Shown here piece by piece: positions 6,205-15,261 of a DNA stretch of 22,374 nt. A program made the translations under genes and the position numbers. Position 1 is the first letter of the stretch. Each line of letters starts with the position of its first letter. The stretch is from Firmicutes bacterium CAG:24053_14 (GTDB lineage Bacteria; Bacillota; Clostridia; Oscillospirales; Oscillospiraceae), in assembly GCA_001916715.1 (NCBI GenBank), contig MNSZ01000069.1:1-22374 (forward strand), written 5' to 3'. A model generated the notes under the pieces. It made no database searches. It saw only the letters and a list, made by a program, of their open reading frames with translations, and was not told the origin of the DNA.

Positions 6205-7806
6205 ATGAAAAAACAAAGCACCCTCAAGCGCGCACTGGCGCTTGGCATGTCGGCCACTATGGTCGGCGCTACGCTGGCAGGCTGCGGCGGTTCTGCCTCC
6301 TCTACGGCAGCAACCTCTACAGAAACTGCATCGTCTGCAGCCACTGAGGCGGAAGCGACTACGGACAGTGACAAACCCTTTGCGGGCACTACGCTGACTT
6401 GGTACACCACATTGAACGGCAATGTCTCTGACAACTTCGCAAACCTTGGCGATACGCCATGGGCCAAGTATGTGGAGGAGCAGACCGGCATCACCATCGA
6501 ATTCCAGCACCCGACGCAGGGCTCTGAGGCCGAAGAATTTGCCGTTATGCTGGCCTCCGGTGAGTATCCCGACATCATTGAGTATACATGGACAACTTAT
6601 TCCGGCGGTGCGGGTGCAGCCATCAATGATGGCGTCATTATTTCGTTGGATGACTATATGGCAGATGCTACAAATCTGTCCAAAGTCATGCAGGAACATC
6701 CTGAAATCGGTAAGATGATCAAGTCCTCCGGTGGTAACTATTACTGCTTCCCCTGTCTGCGCGGTCTGGAATCCCCCAACAAGACCGAATTTTCTTCCGG
6801 TTTCCTGTATCGAGCCGATGCGCTGAAGGAACTGGGCTTTGATCAGGTGCCTGAGACGATTGACGAGTGGGAAGAAGTCCTGCGCGCCGCCAAGGCCGCC
6901 GGCTACAGCAAGCCGTTCACGACCCGTAAAGAGTGGGTCAAGGATGTCTGGTCTGCCGCTTACGATAACTGGGGCAGCTTCTATGTAGATGACGGTGTCG
7001 TGAAGAACGGTCTCATTGAGGACAGCCGCAAGGATTTCATCCAGAAGATGGCCGACTGGTATGCCGAAGGTCTGCTGGACAACGACTGGATGCAGGCGGA
7101 TAAGAAATCCACCCAGACCGACTTCGTTTCCGGCAACTGCATCTTGGGCTACGCACCGTTCGGTCAGGGTCTCGGCAACTATACCAAGGCTATGATGGAA
7201 GCCGATCCCAACTTCAAGGAAGATTACATTCAGGCTAACAACATCTATGACCAGTCCGGTGCTTCTGCCGCCATCTCCTCTCAGTGCAAAAATGTTAAGG
7301 CTGCCGTTTGGCTGCTCGACTGGCTGTACAGCGAAGAAGGTCAGATCTGCTACAACTTCGGTATCGAGGGCGAAAGCTACGAGATGAAGGACGGCAAGCC
7401 TGTCTACACCGATCTTATTATGAATAACCCCGATGGCATGAGCGTTGCACAGGCATTGGCTGCGTACACCCGTGCTTCCACCTCCGGCGCCGGTATCCAG
7501 AGCGAGGACTACATTGACCAGTATTACGCACAGGATAATCAGAAGAAAGCGCTGGAGCTTTCCATGAAGACCGACATGGGCGAGCATATGTTCCCGCCGA
7601 CATCCGTTTCTGAAGAAAATCAGGATCGCTACTCCGAAATCATGAGTCAGGTTAAGACTTTGGCCGATGAGATGGAAGCCAGCTTCATCTGCGGCACCAC
7701 CCCGATGAGCGAGTGGGATTCCTACCAGCAGAAGCTGAAGGATGCCGGCATTGAAGAGGCAGTCCAGATGATGCAGGAAGCATACGACACCTACATGGCA
7801 AACTGA
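6205..7806 (+). CDS. ABC transporter sugar-binding lipoprotein (LplA/LipO-like, CUT1 partner)
   Basis: 533 aa with a classical lipoprotein signal: positive N-terminus (KKQSTLKR), hydrophobic core and lipobox LAGC with Cys27. A Ser/Thr/Ala-rich linker (residues 28-50) tethers the domain. The mature part has the layout of a family 1 extracellular solute-binding protein, including an early 'LASGEYPDIIEYTW' segment. The length matches the long binding proteins that pair with LplB/YtcP-type permeases, encoded later in this operon. It should sit on the outer face of the membrane and capture an oligosaccharide. The start has AAGGAG eight bases upstream. A 12-bp stem-loop directly downstream may stabilise its mRNA or reduce read-through, as is common after binding-protein genes. 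Confidence 0.92.
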   Translation: MKKQSTLKRALALGMSATMVGATLAGCGGSASSTAATSTETASSAATEAEATTDSDKPFAGTTLTWYTTLNGNVSDNFANLGDTPWAKYVEEQTGITIEFQHPTQGSEAEEFAVMLASGEYPDIIEYTWTTYSGGAGAAINDGVIISLDDYMADATNLSKVMQEHPEIGKMIKSSGGNYYCFPCLRGLESPNKTEFSSGFLYRADALKELGFDQVPETIDEWEEVLRAAKAAGYSKPFTTRKEWVKDVWSAAYDNWGSFYVDDGVVKNGLIEDSRKDFIQKMADWYAEGLLDNDWMQADKKSTQTDFVSGNCILGYAPFGQGLGNYTKAMMEADPNFKEDYIQANNIYDQSGASAAISSQCKNVKAAVWLLDWLYSEEGQICYNFGIEGESYEMKDGKPVYTDLIMNNPDGMSVAQALAAYTRASTSGAGIQSEDYIDQYYAQDNQKKALELSMKTDMGEHMFPPTSVSEENQDRYSEIMSQVKTLADEMEASFICGTTPMSEWDSYQQKLKDAGIEEAVQMMQEAYDTYMAN

Positions 7807-7840
7807 GTTCCGATGCGATAAAGCGACAATAATATGTTAA

Positions 7841-7878
7841 AAATGGCATCCGGAGGAATGCTCTTTCGGATGCCATTT
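7841..7878 (+). terminator. Intercistronic stem-loop after the binding-protein gene (attenuator or mRNA-stabilising hairpin)
   Basis: AAATGGCATCCG (7841-7852) pairs perfectly with CGGATGCCATTT (7867-7878), a 12-bp stem with a 14-nt loop. Only a few Ts, inside the stem, follow it, so full termination is unlikely. It lies in the 106-bp gap between the lipoprotein and the lyase. This arrangement often gives more binding protein than downstream enzymes. Confidence 0.75.
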
Positions 7879-7912
7879 CCATAAGGAAACACTACGGGGT
7901 GCTGACAAGATT

Positions 7913-9928
7913 ATGAACAGAATGACAGAGCTGCTGGAACGGATCAATTATGATCTGCCCGGGCTGAAAAAAGCAAAGATGTGCTATGCACAGGGGGATG
8001 CGGACGGCGCAATGGATGCGGTTATTGAGCATTTTCGCACACGCACAACGCCGAAGTATCTCTTTACCGCTAAGGAGATGGAGCAGTGTAAGGTCGATGG
8101 CATCCTCGAGGATGCGCAGGAGACGCTGGATCATTATATCTATGGCCACAAGTTTGACGGCGAGATCGACTGGTTCTTCAACCCGACGGAGCATACCTCC
8201 CACGATAACGAGTGGACATGGTCGCTGTACCGCCACATTTATTGGCAGCCGTTGGCCCGTGCCTACGCGTTGACAAAGGATGAAAAGTACACGAAAGAGT
8301 TCCTGCATGAAATGACCGAGTGGGGCAAAGCATGGCCTGTGACCCCCTTCATGGAAAATGAAGAGGATGCTGCAGCCAAGTACAAATTCCCCGGTCACTC
8401 CTGGCGCACCATCGAGACGGCCATGCGCATCTACACGGTCTGGCTGCCCTGTATGGAGGCGTTCCGCACCTCGCCTGCGTGGGATCGAGAGGGATGGGTA
8501 ACATTCCTGACGCTGCTGTGTGACCATGCAGATTTCTTGATGACCCATTACAGCAACCACAAGAAGTCGTCCAACTGGCTGACGATGGAAAGCGGTACAC
8601 TGCTGGAATGCGGCATTCTCTTCCCGGAAATCAAATCCGACTGGTTCATGACCGGCTACCGTCGGGTCATGCAGGAAGTAAAGTACTCCTTCGATAATGA
8701 CGGCATCCACATGGAGCGCACCCCCATCTACCACATGGTGGCTGCGGGCGTCTACTTCCAGTGTTACCGTCTGTGCAAGCTGAATGGCATCCCTGTGCCG
8801 CCCTACATGGAGCCAACGCTGGAAAAATCCGCACAGTTTATTATGAGTCTGGTCAAGCCCGACCTGTCCACGCCGATGATCGGCGACGCGGATCGGGATG
8901 ATCTGACGACCCGCCGCTGCGATACCTCGCTGTACGAGGGTATGAACCTGACATTCGACCCCTACGATTTGAACGAGATGCGTGCGTACTTCCGTACCTG
9001 GTACGAGGAAACGGGTCGCGAGGACTTCCGTTTTATGGCCACCGCGGGCAAAGAGGGCACACCGCCTGCACAGCGCAACTACAAGTACATCCCGGCGGGT
9101 ATCTATGTTATGCGCACAGGCTGGGGTCCGGAGGATAGCTACTTCCATGTACATGGCATCCAGCTCGAGCGTGGTGAGGTCAGCTCGCACTCCCACAACG
9201 ACACGGGTCATGTGGAGATTCACGCCAGGGGCGAGGACATCCTGACAGACTCGGGCCGCTACATCTACAACAGCTCCTGCTGGAAGGATTGGCGGCACTA
9301 CTTCCTGTCCGCCAAGGCTCACAACACGCTCTATGTGGATGATCACGAGATGGGTACCGTTCCCGGTGTTACCCGCACCCGCGGCGTGCGTACCTATCTG
9401 CACGCCTTTGAGGAAAACGAGCAGTATCAGCTTATTGACATTTCCCACAACGGCTATGACTTTATGGATGACCCGATGTTCCACCGCCGCCGCGTTGTGC
9501 GTCTGCCTGATGATATCTATGTCATTGAGGACCGTGTAACTGGCATCTGCAGGGAAGACCATGACATCCGCCTGTATTATAATTTTGCGTTTGGCCATCT
9601 GGATGGAGAAAACGGCAAGTTTGACTATACCTCCCAAAAGGGACGCGGGTATACGATGACTGTACAGGCTGACAAGAAACTCGATTTTGAAATCCTTGAG
9701 GGCAGCGAGGATCCCATCGGTGGGTGGATCAGCTACGGTTACGCATGGCGCAAGCCCATCCCGCAGCTGATCGCCAAGCATAGCGGTAAAGCACCGATCC
9801 ACTTTATTACAGTGCTGGCCCCGGAGAAAACCAAGGCTGAAACTGCCATCAATGGTGATGCCGCCATGGTCACGCTGGCTGGTGGCAAGGTATTGACACT
9901 GACAGAGAATGCGGTAGAACTGCATTGA
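7913..9928 (+). CDS. Heparinase II/III-like polysaccharide lyase, intracellular
   Basis: 671 aa, the usual size for an alpha/alpha-toroid plus beta-sandwich lyase. The helical N-terminal half holds FNPTEH (89-94), HSWRTIETAMR (162-172) and NWLTMESGTL (221-230), which fit the Asn/His/Glu sites of the fold, and ERTPIYH with Tyr273. The C-terminal Hepar_II_III domain has SSHSHNDTGHVEIHARG (about 424-440), ILTDSGRYIYN and AKAHNTLYVDD, all hallmark motifs. Such enzymes cleave uronate-containing chains by beta-elimination, leaving a 4,5-unsaturated uronate. No signal peptide is present, so it should act on imported oligosaccharides. The exact PL family (12, 15, 17, 21, 33 or other) cannot be fixed by eye. 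The start has only a weak ribosome binding site (GGGGTG, about 11 nt upstream); Met4 at 7922 is an alternative. It lies between the binding protein and an isomerase. Confidence 0.88.
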   Translation: MNRMTELLERINYDLPGLKKAKMCYAQGDADGAMDAVIEHFRTRTTPKYLFTAKEMEQCKVDGILEDAQETLDHYIYGHKFDGEIDWFFNPTEHTSHDNEWTWSLYRHIYWQPLARAYALTKDEKYTKEFLHEMTEWGKAWPVTPFMENEEDAAAKYKFPGHSWRTIETAMRIYTVWLPCMEAFRTSPAWDREGWVTFLTLLCDHADFLMTHYSNHKKSSNWLTMESGTLLECGILFPEIKSDWFMTGYRRVMQEVKYSFDNDGIHMERTPIYHMVAAGVYFQCYRLCKLNGIPVPPYMEPTLEKSAQFIMSLVKPDLSTPMIGDADRDDLTTRRCDTSLYEGMNLTFDPYDLNEMRAYFRTWYEETGREDFRFMATAGKEGTPPAQRNYKYIPAGIYVMRTGWGPEDSYFHVHGIQLERGEVSSHSHNDTGHVEIHARGEDILTDSGRYIYNSSCWKDWRHYFLSAKAHNTLYVDDHEMGTVPGVTRTRGVRTYLHAFEENEQYQLIDISHNGYDFMDDPMFHRRRVVRLPDDIYVIEDRVTGICREDHDIRLYYNFAFGHLDGENGKFDYTSQKGRGYTMTVQADKKLDFEILEGSEDPIGGWISYGYAWRKPIPQLIAKHSGKAPIHFITVLAPEKTKAETAINGDAAMVTLAGGKVLTLTENAVELH

Positions 9929-9944
9929 GAAAGGAGCCTGCAAG

Positions 9945-10724
9945 ATGAGATACGGTATCTGTACCGGCATCGAAAATGCCGGGCTTGTAAAAAAATTGGG
10001 CTATGACTACATTGAGCTTTCGGTGACAAAGACCATGGGCCTTGACCCTGCGGCGTACGCTGCAGGCAAGAAAGCGCTGGAGGAGAGCGGAATCGAGGCT
10101 GAGTGCTTCAACATTCTGTTCCCCAAAACGATGAATTTTGTTGATGGTAAGACAACGAGCCTTGATGAGTTGGAAATTTATCTGGAAAAGGCAATGGCAA
10201 TGATTGCCGATCTGCATGGTAAAGTGGTCGTGTTCGGCAGTGGCAAGTGCCGTACATGCCCGCCGGAGGTCAAGTATCTGGACGCTTACGAGAACCTTGT
10301 CAAAGCCTGCCGACTAACGGGTGAAATCGCAGGAAGGTACGGCATCAGGGTGGTCATCGAGCCGCTGAGCCGAAAAGAAACCAATATGGTCTGTACCGTG
10401 ACCGAGGGTGCATTACTGCAGAAGGATGTGGCCAACGAGAATGTAGGATTGCTGGCCGACTACTTCCATATTTGCGCCAACCACGATGACGTCAACAGCA
10501 TCGCAACCATCAAGGACTTTGGGCATATCCATATTGCGTCCGGCAATGGCCGGCGTTATCCGCTGCCCGGCGATGGCGAAAACTATGGCGAGCTTTTTGC
10601 TGCTCTGCACACGGCGGGTTATAACGGCCGCATGAGTATCGAGGGCAAAACAGAGAACATCGAGCAGGACGGTGCGGCCGCCCTTGCTTACTTAAAACAG
10701 TTGGAGGCGCAAAACAATGGCTGA
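9945..10724 (+). CDS. TIM-barrel sugar (phosphate) isomerase/epimerase 1 (AP_endonuc_2/IolE-like)
   Basis: 259 aa. The N-terminus MRYGICTGIENAGLVKKLGY and barrel strands such as YDYIELSV are typical of the xylose isomerase-like TIM-barrel family. The metal-binding set looks intact: Glu139 in VVIEP, Asp172/His175 in LLADYFHI, His194 or His196 in GHIHIA and Glu233 in MSIEG. Members isomerise, epimerise or dehydrate keto-sugars and inosose-type compounds with a divalent metal. A good AAGGAG site precedes the ATG. Its end overlaps the next oxidoreductase gene by 8 bp, so the two are probably co-translated and may act in sequence: oxidation by Gfo/Idh/MocA, then isomerisation or elimination. The substrate is unknown. 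Confidence 0.88.
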   Translation: MRYGICTGIENAGLVKKLGYDYIELSVTKTMGLDPAAYAAGKKALEESGIEAECFNILFPKTMNFVDGKTTSLDELEIYLEKAMAMIADLHGKVVVFGSGKCRTCPPEVKYLDAYENLVKACRLTGEIAGRYGIRVVIEPLSRKETNMVCTVTEGALLQKDVANENVGLLADYFHICANHDDVNSIATIKDFGHIHIASGNGRRYPLPGDGENYGELFAALHTAGYNGRMSIEGKTENIEQDGAAALAYLKQLEAQNNG

Positions 10725-11841
10725 TAAAGTAAAACTCGGTATCATCGGCTACGGTCATATTGGCAGCCAGCATGGCCGCGCGATTCGGGACGGAAAGTGT
10801 CCGCAGGTCAATCTGACAGCGGTCTGCGACATTGACCCCGCCCGTCTTGAACTGGCAAAAAAGACGAACGGTGAGGACATTCAGACATTTACCGATGCAT
10901 CCGAGCTGATTCATTCCGGCGCGTGCGAGGCTGTCATCATTGCAGTGCCGCATTACCTGCACCCCTCGATGGCCATAGAGGCTATGGAGACAGGCCTGCA
11001 TGTCATTGTAGAAAAGCCCGCGGGCGTCTACACCAAGCAGGTCGAGGAAATGAACGCTGTTGCGGCCAAACACCCGGAGCTTGTCTACTGTATGGACTTC
11101 AATCAGCGCACGAACCCGCTGTACAAAAAGGTCAAGGATCTCATCGACAGCGGGGATTTGGGTGAGATGACCCGCGCTATTTGGATCGTTACGGATTGGT
11201 ACCGCTCGCAGAGCTACTATGATCAGGGCGGCTGGCGTGCTACTTGGGATGGCGAAGGCGGCGGCGTGCTGCTGAACCAGAATCCCCACAATCTTGATTT
11301 ATGGCAGTGGATGTGCGGCATTCCTAAGCGCGTAAAATCACAGGTATACTACGGAAAGCACCGCAATATCGAGGTCGAGGACGACCTATATGCCCTTGTC
11401 GAATACGAAAACGGTGCGACAGGCTGCTACATTACGACAGTAGGGGATGCCCCCGGTACAAATCGTTTGGAAATTGACGGGACAAATGGTAAAATTGTAG
11501 TTGAAAATAACGAGCTTACCTTCTACCGTCTGCGTATTCCGGAACCGGAATTCAATGCCACCTACAAGAGTGGTCTTGGCAAGCCGGAAGTGTGGGAGTG
11601 CAAGATTCCCATCAAGGGCACCTACACCTCCCACCCGGGTATTATCAACAATTTCTGTGACTGCATCCTGAAAGGTGCAAAGCCCATTGCCCCCGGCGCC
11701 GAGGGCATCCGTGGTTTGCAGATTTCCAACGCTATTCACCTTTCGAGTTGGCTGAACGGCGAATGGGTCGACATCCCTGTGAACGGAGATTTGTTCCTTG
11801 AGAAACTGCAGGAGCATTGCAAGGAACCGGTCACAAAATAA
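10717..11841 (+). CDS. Gfo/Idh/MocA-family sugar oxidoreductase 2
   Basis: 374 aa. The dinucleotide-binding motif GIIGYGHIG is at residues 8-16, the family EKP at 99-101 (VEKPAG), and the catalytic block GGVLLNQNPHNLDLWQW at about 182-198 has His191 with Asn187 in place of the usual Asp. NAD(P)H-linked redox chemistry at a sugar carbon is expected. The ATG lies inside the end of the isomerase gene (8-bp overlap), a sign of translational coupling. It shares the operon with two other family members but differs clearly from them in sequence, so it is not a recent duplicate. It is followed by 47 bp without a clear terminator, and then the regulator gene. Confidence 0.9.
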   Translation: MADKVKLGIIGYGHIGSQHGRAIRDGKCPQVNLTAVCDIDPARLELAKKTNGEDIQTFTDASELIHSGACEAVIIAVPHYLHPSMAIEAMETGLHVIVEKPAGVYTKQVEEMNAVAAKHPELVYCMDFNQRTNPLYKKVKDLIDSGDLGEMTRAIWIVTDWYRSQSYYDQGGWRATWDGEGGGVLLNQNPHNLDLWQWMCGIPKRVKSQVYYGKHRNIEVEDDLYALVEYENGATGCYITTVGDAPGTNRLEIDGTNGKIVVENNELTFYRLRIPEPEFNATYKSGLGKPEVWECKIPIKGTYTSHPGIINNFCDCILKGAKPIAPGAEGIRGLQISNAIHLSSWLNGEWVDIPVNGDLFLEKLQEHCKEPVTK

Positions 11842-11888
11842 CAGCTGCCCGCAGCAGAAGCTAAGCCGAAGAAACGGAGTATACAAAC

Positions 11889-14240
11889 GTGGCTGAAAAG
11901 AAAAAGTGGGCCCCTACAAAGATGTTTTTGCAGTGGTGCCTTTCCTATCTGCTGATTTCTGTTATTGCCCTGACGCTGCTTTTGGCATCCGGGTACAGAT
12001 ATCTTGATGTGCTGCGGGACAATTTGGAATACACGAACGGCATCCAGCTGGATATGACGCGGGTCTGGCTGGATCAGAAGGTCAAGCTGCTACGCAACAT
12101 CACAGCAAAAGAGAGTAGCACAGCGGCCATTGAGGCCGTACGTCAGACGGATGACTATGATGATATTCCACGGTATGATTACTACATGCTTACGAGGAAA
12201 ATCTCTACAGATGTCATCAACTACGGTATAGGGGATGCATACTTTCTCTATTTTCCGTCCACGGATGCGATAGTATCCAACACGAAATACGGGCAAAGCC
12301 GTCGATTTTATGACCTTGTGCTGGAGGCTTATGACATCAGCTATGAGGATTGGATGGAAATATTGAAGCAGAACTTAGTGACAACGCGGGTATTTCAACC
12401 TGTTGTACAGGGCAAGGATAGCAAAAACTATCTGGTTCTGATGCGTCCGCTGAACATCACAAGCCGAGAGCCTGATAAGGCAGTGGCGGTTATGATCGTT
12501 GATTTGGAGGATCTGTTCAAGGCCTCTGATTGGCTGAATAACGATACACTGTGTATCAATGACCGCAACAACGGTGTGCTGGTTGCTAACCATGAACTCC
12601 CTGAGGCAACGGAAAATGCTGTCACAGAGCTGATTAAAAGCAGCGGAAGCCGTAAGTTTGACGAAGCGGCTCATAGAACGAGCAAGGAAGAATACATTTC
12701 AATCATTTCTTCCACTTACGAAAACTGGGATGTTGCAGTCATTCTGAAGGAACAGGCTTTTGCATCGAAAATCATTGATATACAGAAGCTTTTGGCTGTT
12801 GTTGTCATCATCTACCTGCTGTTGACGGTAGCGGTTATTGCCAACAGCGCAGCCAAGCGTTATTTGAAGTTGCGCAACATCGTGCAGGTGCTGCACCGTG
12901 GCAATGCGGCTGACCCGGAGGAAAATCTGACCGATGCCTTCGCCTATATTGACAGCCGCGTACAGAAGCTTGTGCAGGATAATGTCGAAAGCTCCGATCT
13001 CATTGAACAGCAGCGCACCGTGATGCTGCGTGAGCAGTTTCACGCGATGATAACGAACGCAGATGCGGCAAACGAGGCCGATACAGACCAGCTGGAAAAT
13101 CTCGGCTTCCCGATCCACAGGGCAAAACAGTATTATCTTCTGGCCTACCGCCTGCAGGAACAGGATCTTGCGAACGAGAAGGATCCTGACAAAATATATG
13201 AGATGCAGTGGTTCATACTCCAGAATGTAACCAGAGAAAATCTTACGAGCCGCAGTCTGGAGAACCTTTGCTTCCGTGAAGGCGGCATGCAGCTTTACTT
13301 TATTTGGACCGAGAAGGACGACCCAGAGATGCTTGAAAGCATTTTGTGGAGCTATGAATACTGTCGCAGCTTTTTGACCCAGCATTTTGAGTTTCGCTAT
13401 GACATTGCCGTAAGCAGTGGGCACACTGGTCTTGATGGGGTATATAAAGCTTACCGCGAGGTATGCCGTGTCTATCAATATCAGCAACGCACGCAGGATA
13501 CCGGTACGATATTTTACAGCGACTTGAAGGTACAGCCCGGCGACACGACAGTACGCTATCCGGTTGAAACGGAGAATAAGCTGCATCTGGCTGTGCGCAG
13601 CGGCAATGAAGGCGAGGCCTGTACACAGATTCAAGCGTTGATGCGCCAAAACCAGGAAAACTACTTGAGCCCTGCAGGCATGCAGTTCCTGGTGAGTAAG
13701 ATCATGTCGACCATCGTGCGTGCAGGCGAACAGCGGAGCGATGATCCCGAGCTGGCCGAAAATCAAAATCGCGTTATGGAGGCCGCCCGCCGTGGCAGCA
13801 CCGAGGCGATGGAGCAGGCGCTTTGCCGGTTGGCAGGCACAGTCTGCCAAGCAGTACGTGCCTCCGAACAGGAGGCGGCAGCGGATGAAAAAGGCCGCCT
13901 GTATCTGGAGATGCGGGACTACATAGAAGCCAACTATTCGGATGCTGCGCTGAATGTAAATGCACTCTCGGAGCATTTCGACCGTCCTGCTCCGTTCGTC
14001 TCCCGCTATTTCAAAGAGATGAACGGTACGAACCTGACCCAGTATATTCACAAAGTGCGCTTAGAGCATGTGAAAGAAAAGCTGCTGCAGGACGAAAAAT
14101 TAGAGACAATCGCCATCACCTGCGGGTTTGGCAGTCTGCGCAGCTTCCTGCGTATCTTCAAACAATATGAGGGTGTAACTCCTACCCAATATAGGGAGCT
14201 GCACAGCAAAAAGGAAGAAACAACCAATGAAAACATTTAA
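11889..14240 (+). CDS. Membrane-bound AraC-family transcriptional regulator with extracytoplasmic sensor
   Basis: 783 aa from GTG at 11889, with ACGGAG nine bases upstream. A first membrane helix lies at about residues 13-34. A likely Cache-type extracytoplasmic domain of some 260 residues follows, then a second helix at about 300-320 (LLAVVVIIYLLLTVAVIA). A cytoplasmic linker of about 350 residues leads to two C-terminal AraC helix-turn-helix motifs (about 671-775), including VNALSEHFDRPAPFVSRYFKE and IAITCGFGSLRSFLRIFKQYEGVTPTQYRE. It is therefore a one-piece sensor-regulator that reads a ligand outside the cell and binds DNA inside, the style often found next to LplB/YtcP-type transporters. 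It lies in the middle of the operon, so it may regulate its own transcription. Its 3' end overlaps the next gene by 14 bp. Confidence 0.9.
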   Translation: MAEKKKWAPTKMFLQWCLSYLLISVIALTLLLASGYRYLDVLRDNLEYTNGIQLDMTRVWLDQKVKLLRNITAKESSTAAIEAVRQTDDYDDIPRYDYYMLTRKISTDVINYGIGDAYFLYFPSTDAIVSNTKYGQSRRFYDLVLEAYDISYEDWMEILKQNLVTTRVFQPVVQGKDSKNYLVLMRPLNITSREPDKAVAVMIVDLEDLFKASDWLNNDTLCINDRNNGVLVANHELPEATENAVTELIKSSGSRKFDEAAHRTSKEEYISIISSTYENWDVAVILKEQAFASKIIDIQKLLAVVVIIYLLLTVAVIANSAAKRYLKLRNIVQVLHRGNAADPEENLTDAFAYIDSRVQKLVQDNVESSDLIEQQRTVMLREQFHAMITNADAANEADTDQLENLGFPIHRAKQYYLLAYRLQEQDLANEKDPDKIYEMQWFILQNVTRENLTSRSLENLCFREGGMQLYFIWTEKDDPEMLESILWSYEYCRSFLTQHFEFRYDIAVSSGHTGLDGVYKAYREVCRVYQYQQRTQDTGTIFYSDLKVQPGDTTVRYPVETENKLHLAVRSGNEGEACTQIQALMRQNQENYLSPAGMQFLVSKIMSTIVRAGEQRSDDPELAENQNRVMEAARRGSTEAMEQALCRLAGTVCQAVRASEQEAAADEKGRLYLEMRDYIEANYSDAALNVNALSEHFDRPAPFVSRYFKEMNGTNLTQYIHKVRLEHVKEKLLQDEKLETIAITCGFGSLRSFLRIFKQYEGVTPTQYRELHSKKEETTNENI

Positions 14241-15261
14241 AACGGCAGTTATCGGCTGTGGTATGATCTCCAAAAATCATTTCAAGGCCTTGAAAAATGT
14301 CGAGAACGCCGAGTGTGTTGTCGCCTGTGATATTCGCCCAGAGCGTGCCGCAGCCGCCGCAGAAACCTACGGCATCCCACACACGGAGACAGAGTATCAC
14401 AGGGTATTGGATAACCCGGAAATCGATGCTGTACACATCTGCCTGCCCCACTATCTGCACGCGCAGGTTGCCATAGAAGCCATGGAGCATGGTAAGCATG
14501 TGCTTTGCGAAAAGCCAATGGCGCTGGATCCCGCCGATGCCGAAAAGATGATCGAAGTCCGCGACCGCACGGGCAGGACGCTTGGCATCTGCTTCCAGAA
14601 CCGTTACAACGATTCGTCCAGGTATATGCGCAGCCTGATGGATTCGGGCAGGATGGGCAAGGTTCTGGGGGCACGGGGCGCTGTGTTCTGGAACCGAAAC
14701 CCCGAATACTATACCGAATCTGATTGGCGCGGTACCTTGGACAAGGAGGGCGGCAGCGCACTGGAAAATCAGGCAATCCACACATTTGATCTGATGCAGT
14801 GGCTCACAGTGCCGATCAAGACTGTGGAGGCAAGCTGCTCCACCAAGCGTCACAAGGGCGTCATTGAGACAGAGGATACCTGCGATGTCTTTATGACCGG
14901 CTCCAACGGCGAGCGGCTCGTCTTTTTCTGCACGAACTGCTATGTGAAAAATGCCCCCGTGGAGTTAGAAATCGTCTGCGAGAATGGCAGTATCCGCATG
15001 GTCGGCAACCTTGTCACTACTGAACTGGACGGCAAGACAGAGACGAAGGATTTCTCCTCCGGTACGGTGTTCGGCAAGGATTATTGGGGCAGCGGTCACG
15101 GGTTCCTTATTGAGGATTACTACACTAAGCTGGCGGCAGGGGAACGGTTCCCTGTCAGTGGTGAGGAAGCTATCGTCAGTACCAGGCTTCTCCACGCGGT
15201 TTATTCTTCCGCTAAAAATCACGAGGTCATCCGCCTTGACACAAAGGAGAATCAAGCATGA
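14227..15261 (+). CDS. Gfo/Idh/MocA-family sugar oxidoreductase 3
   Basis: 344 aa. It starts with FKTAVIGCGMISKNH (residues 4-18, Rossmann glycine motif), has EKP at 95-97 (LCEKPMAL), and the catalytic stretch GGSALENQAIHTFDLMQW with His185 and Asn181. As in the other two copies, Asn replaces the common Asp four residues before the His. The family usually oxidises or reduces a sugar hydroxyl with NAD(P). The ATG is inside the last codons of the AraC regulator gene (14-bp overlap, different frame), and the stop overlaps the permease start in an ATGA. It is therefore tightly coupled on both sides. The specific substrate is unknown. Confidence 0.9.
   Translation: MKTFKTAVIGCGMISKNHFKALKNVENAECVVACDIRPERAAAAAETYGIPHTETEYHRVLDNPEIDAVHICLPHYLHAQVAIEAMEHGKHVLCEKPMALDPADAEKMIEVRDRTGRTLGICFQNRYNDSSRYMRSLMDSGRMGKVLGARGAVFWNRNPEYYTESDWRGTLDKEGGSALENQAIHTFDLMQWLTVPIKTVEASCSTKRHKGVIETEDTCDVFMTGSNGERLVFFCTNCYVKNAPVELEIVCENGSIRMVGNLVTTELDGKTETKDFSSGTVFGKDYWGSGHGFLIEDYYTKLAAGERFPVSGEEAIVSTRLLHAVYSSAKNHEVIRLDTKENQA

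Noticed and set aside
6139..7587. 482-aa open frame antisense to the binding-protein gene
   Set aside because: The sense strand encodes a lipoprotein with a clear signal and lipobox. The antisense protein looks like a codon-bias shadow.
7892..9970. 692-aa open frame antisense to the heparinase-like gene
   Set aside because: It mirrors the codon pattern of the sense gene, whose protein has clear family motifs. The antisense product has no recognisable domains.
5015..11841. C-glycoside deglycosylation system (DgpA plus C-glycosidase subunits)
   Set aside because: The Gfo/Idh/MocA and TIM-barrel genes are suggestive, but no small beta-subunit gene of a C-glycosidase is visible in the window.
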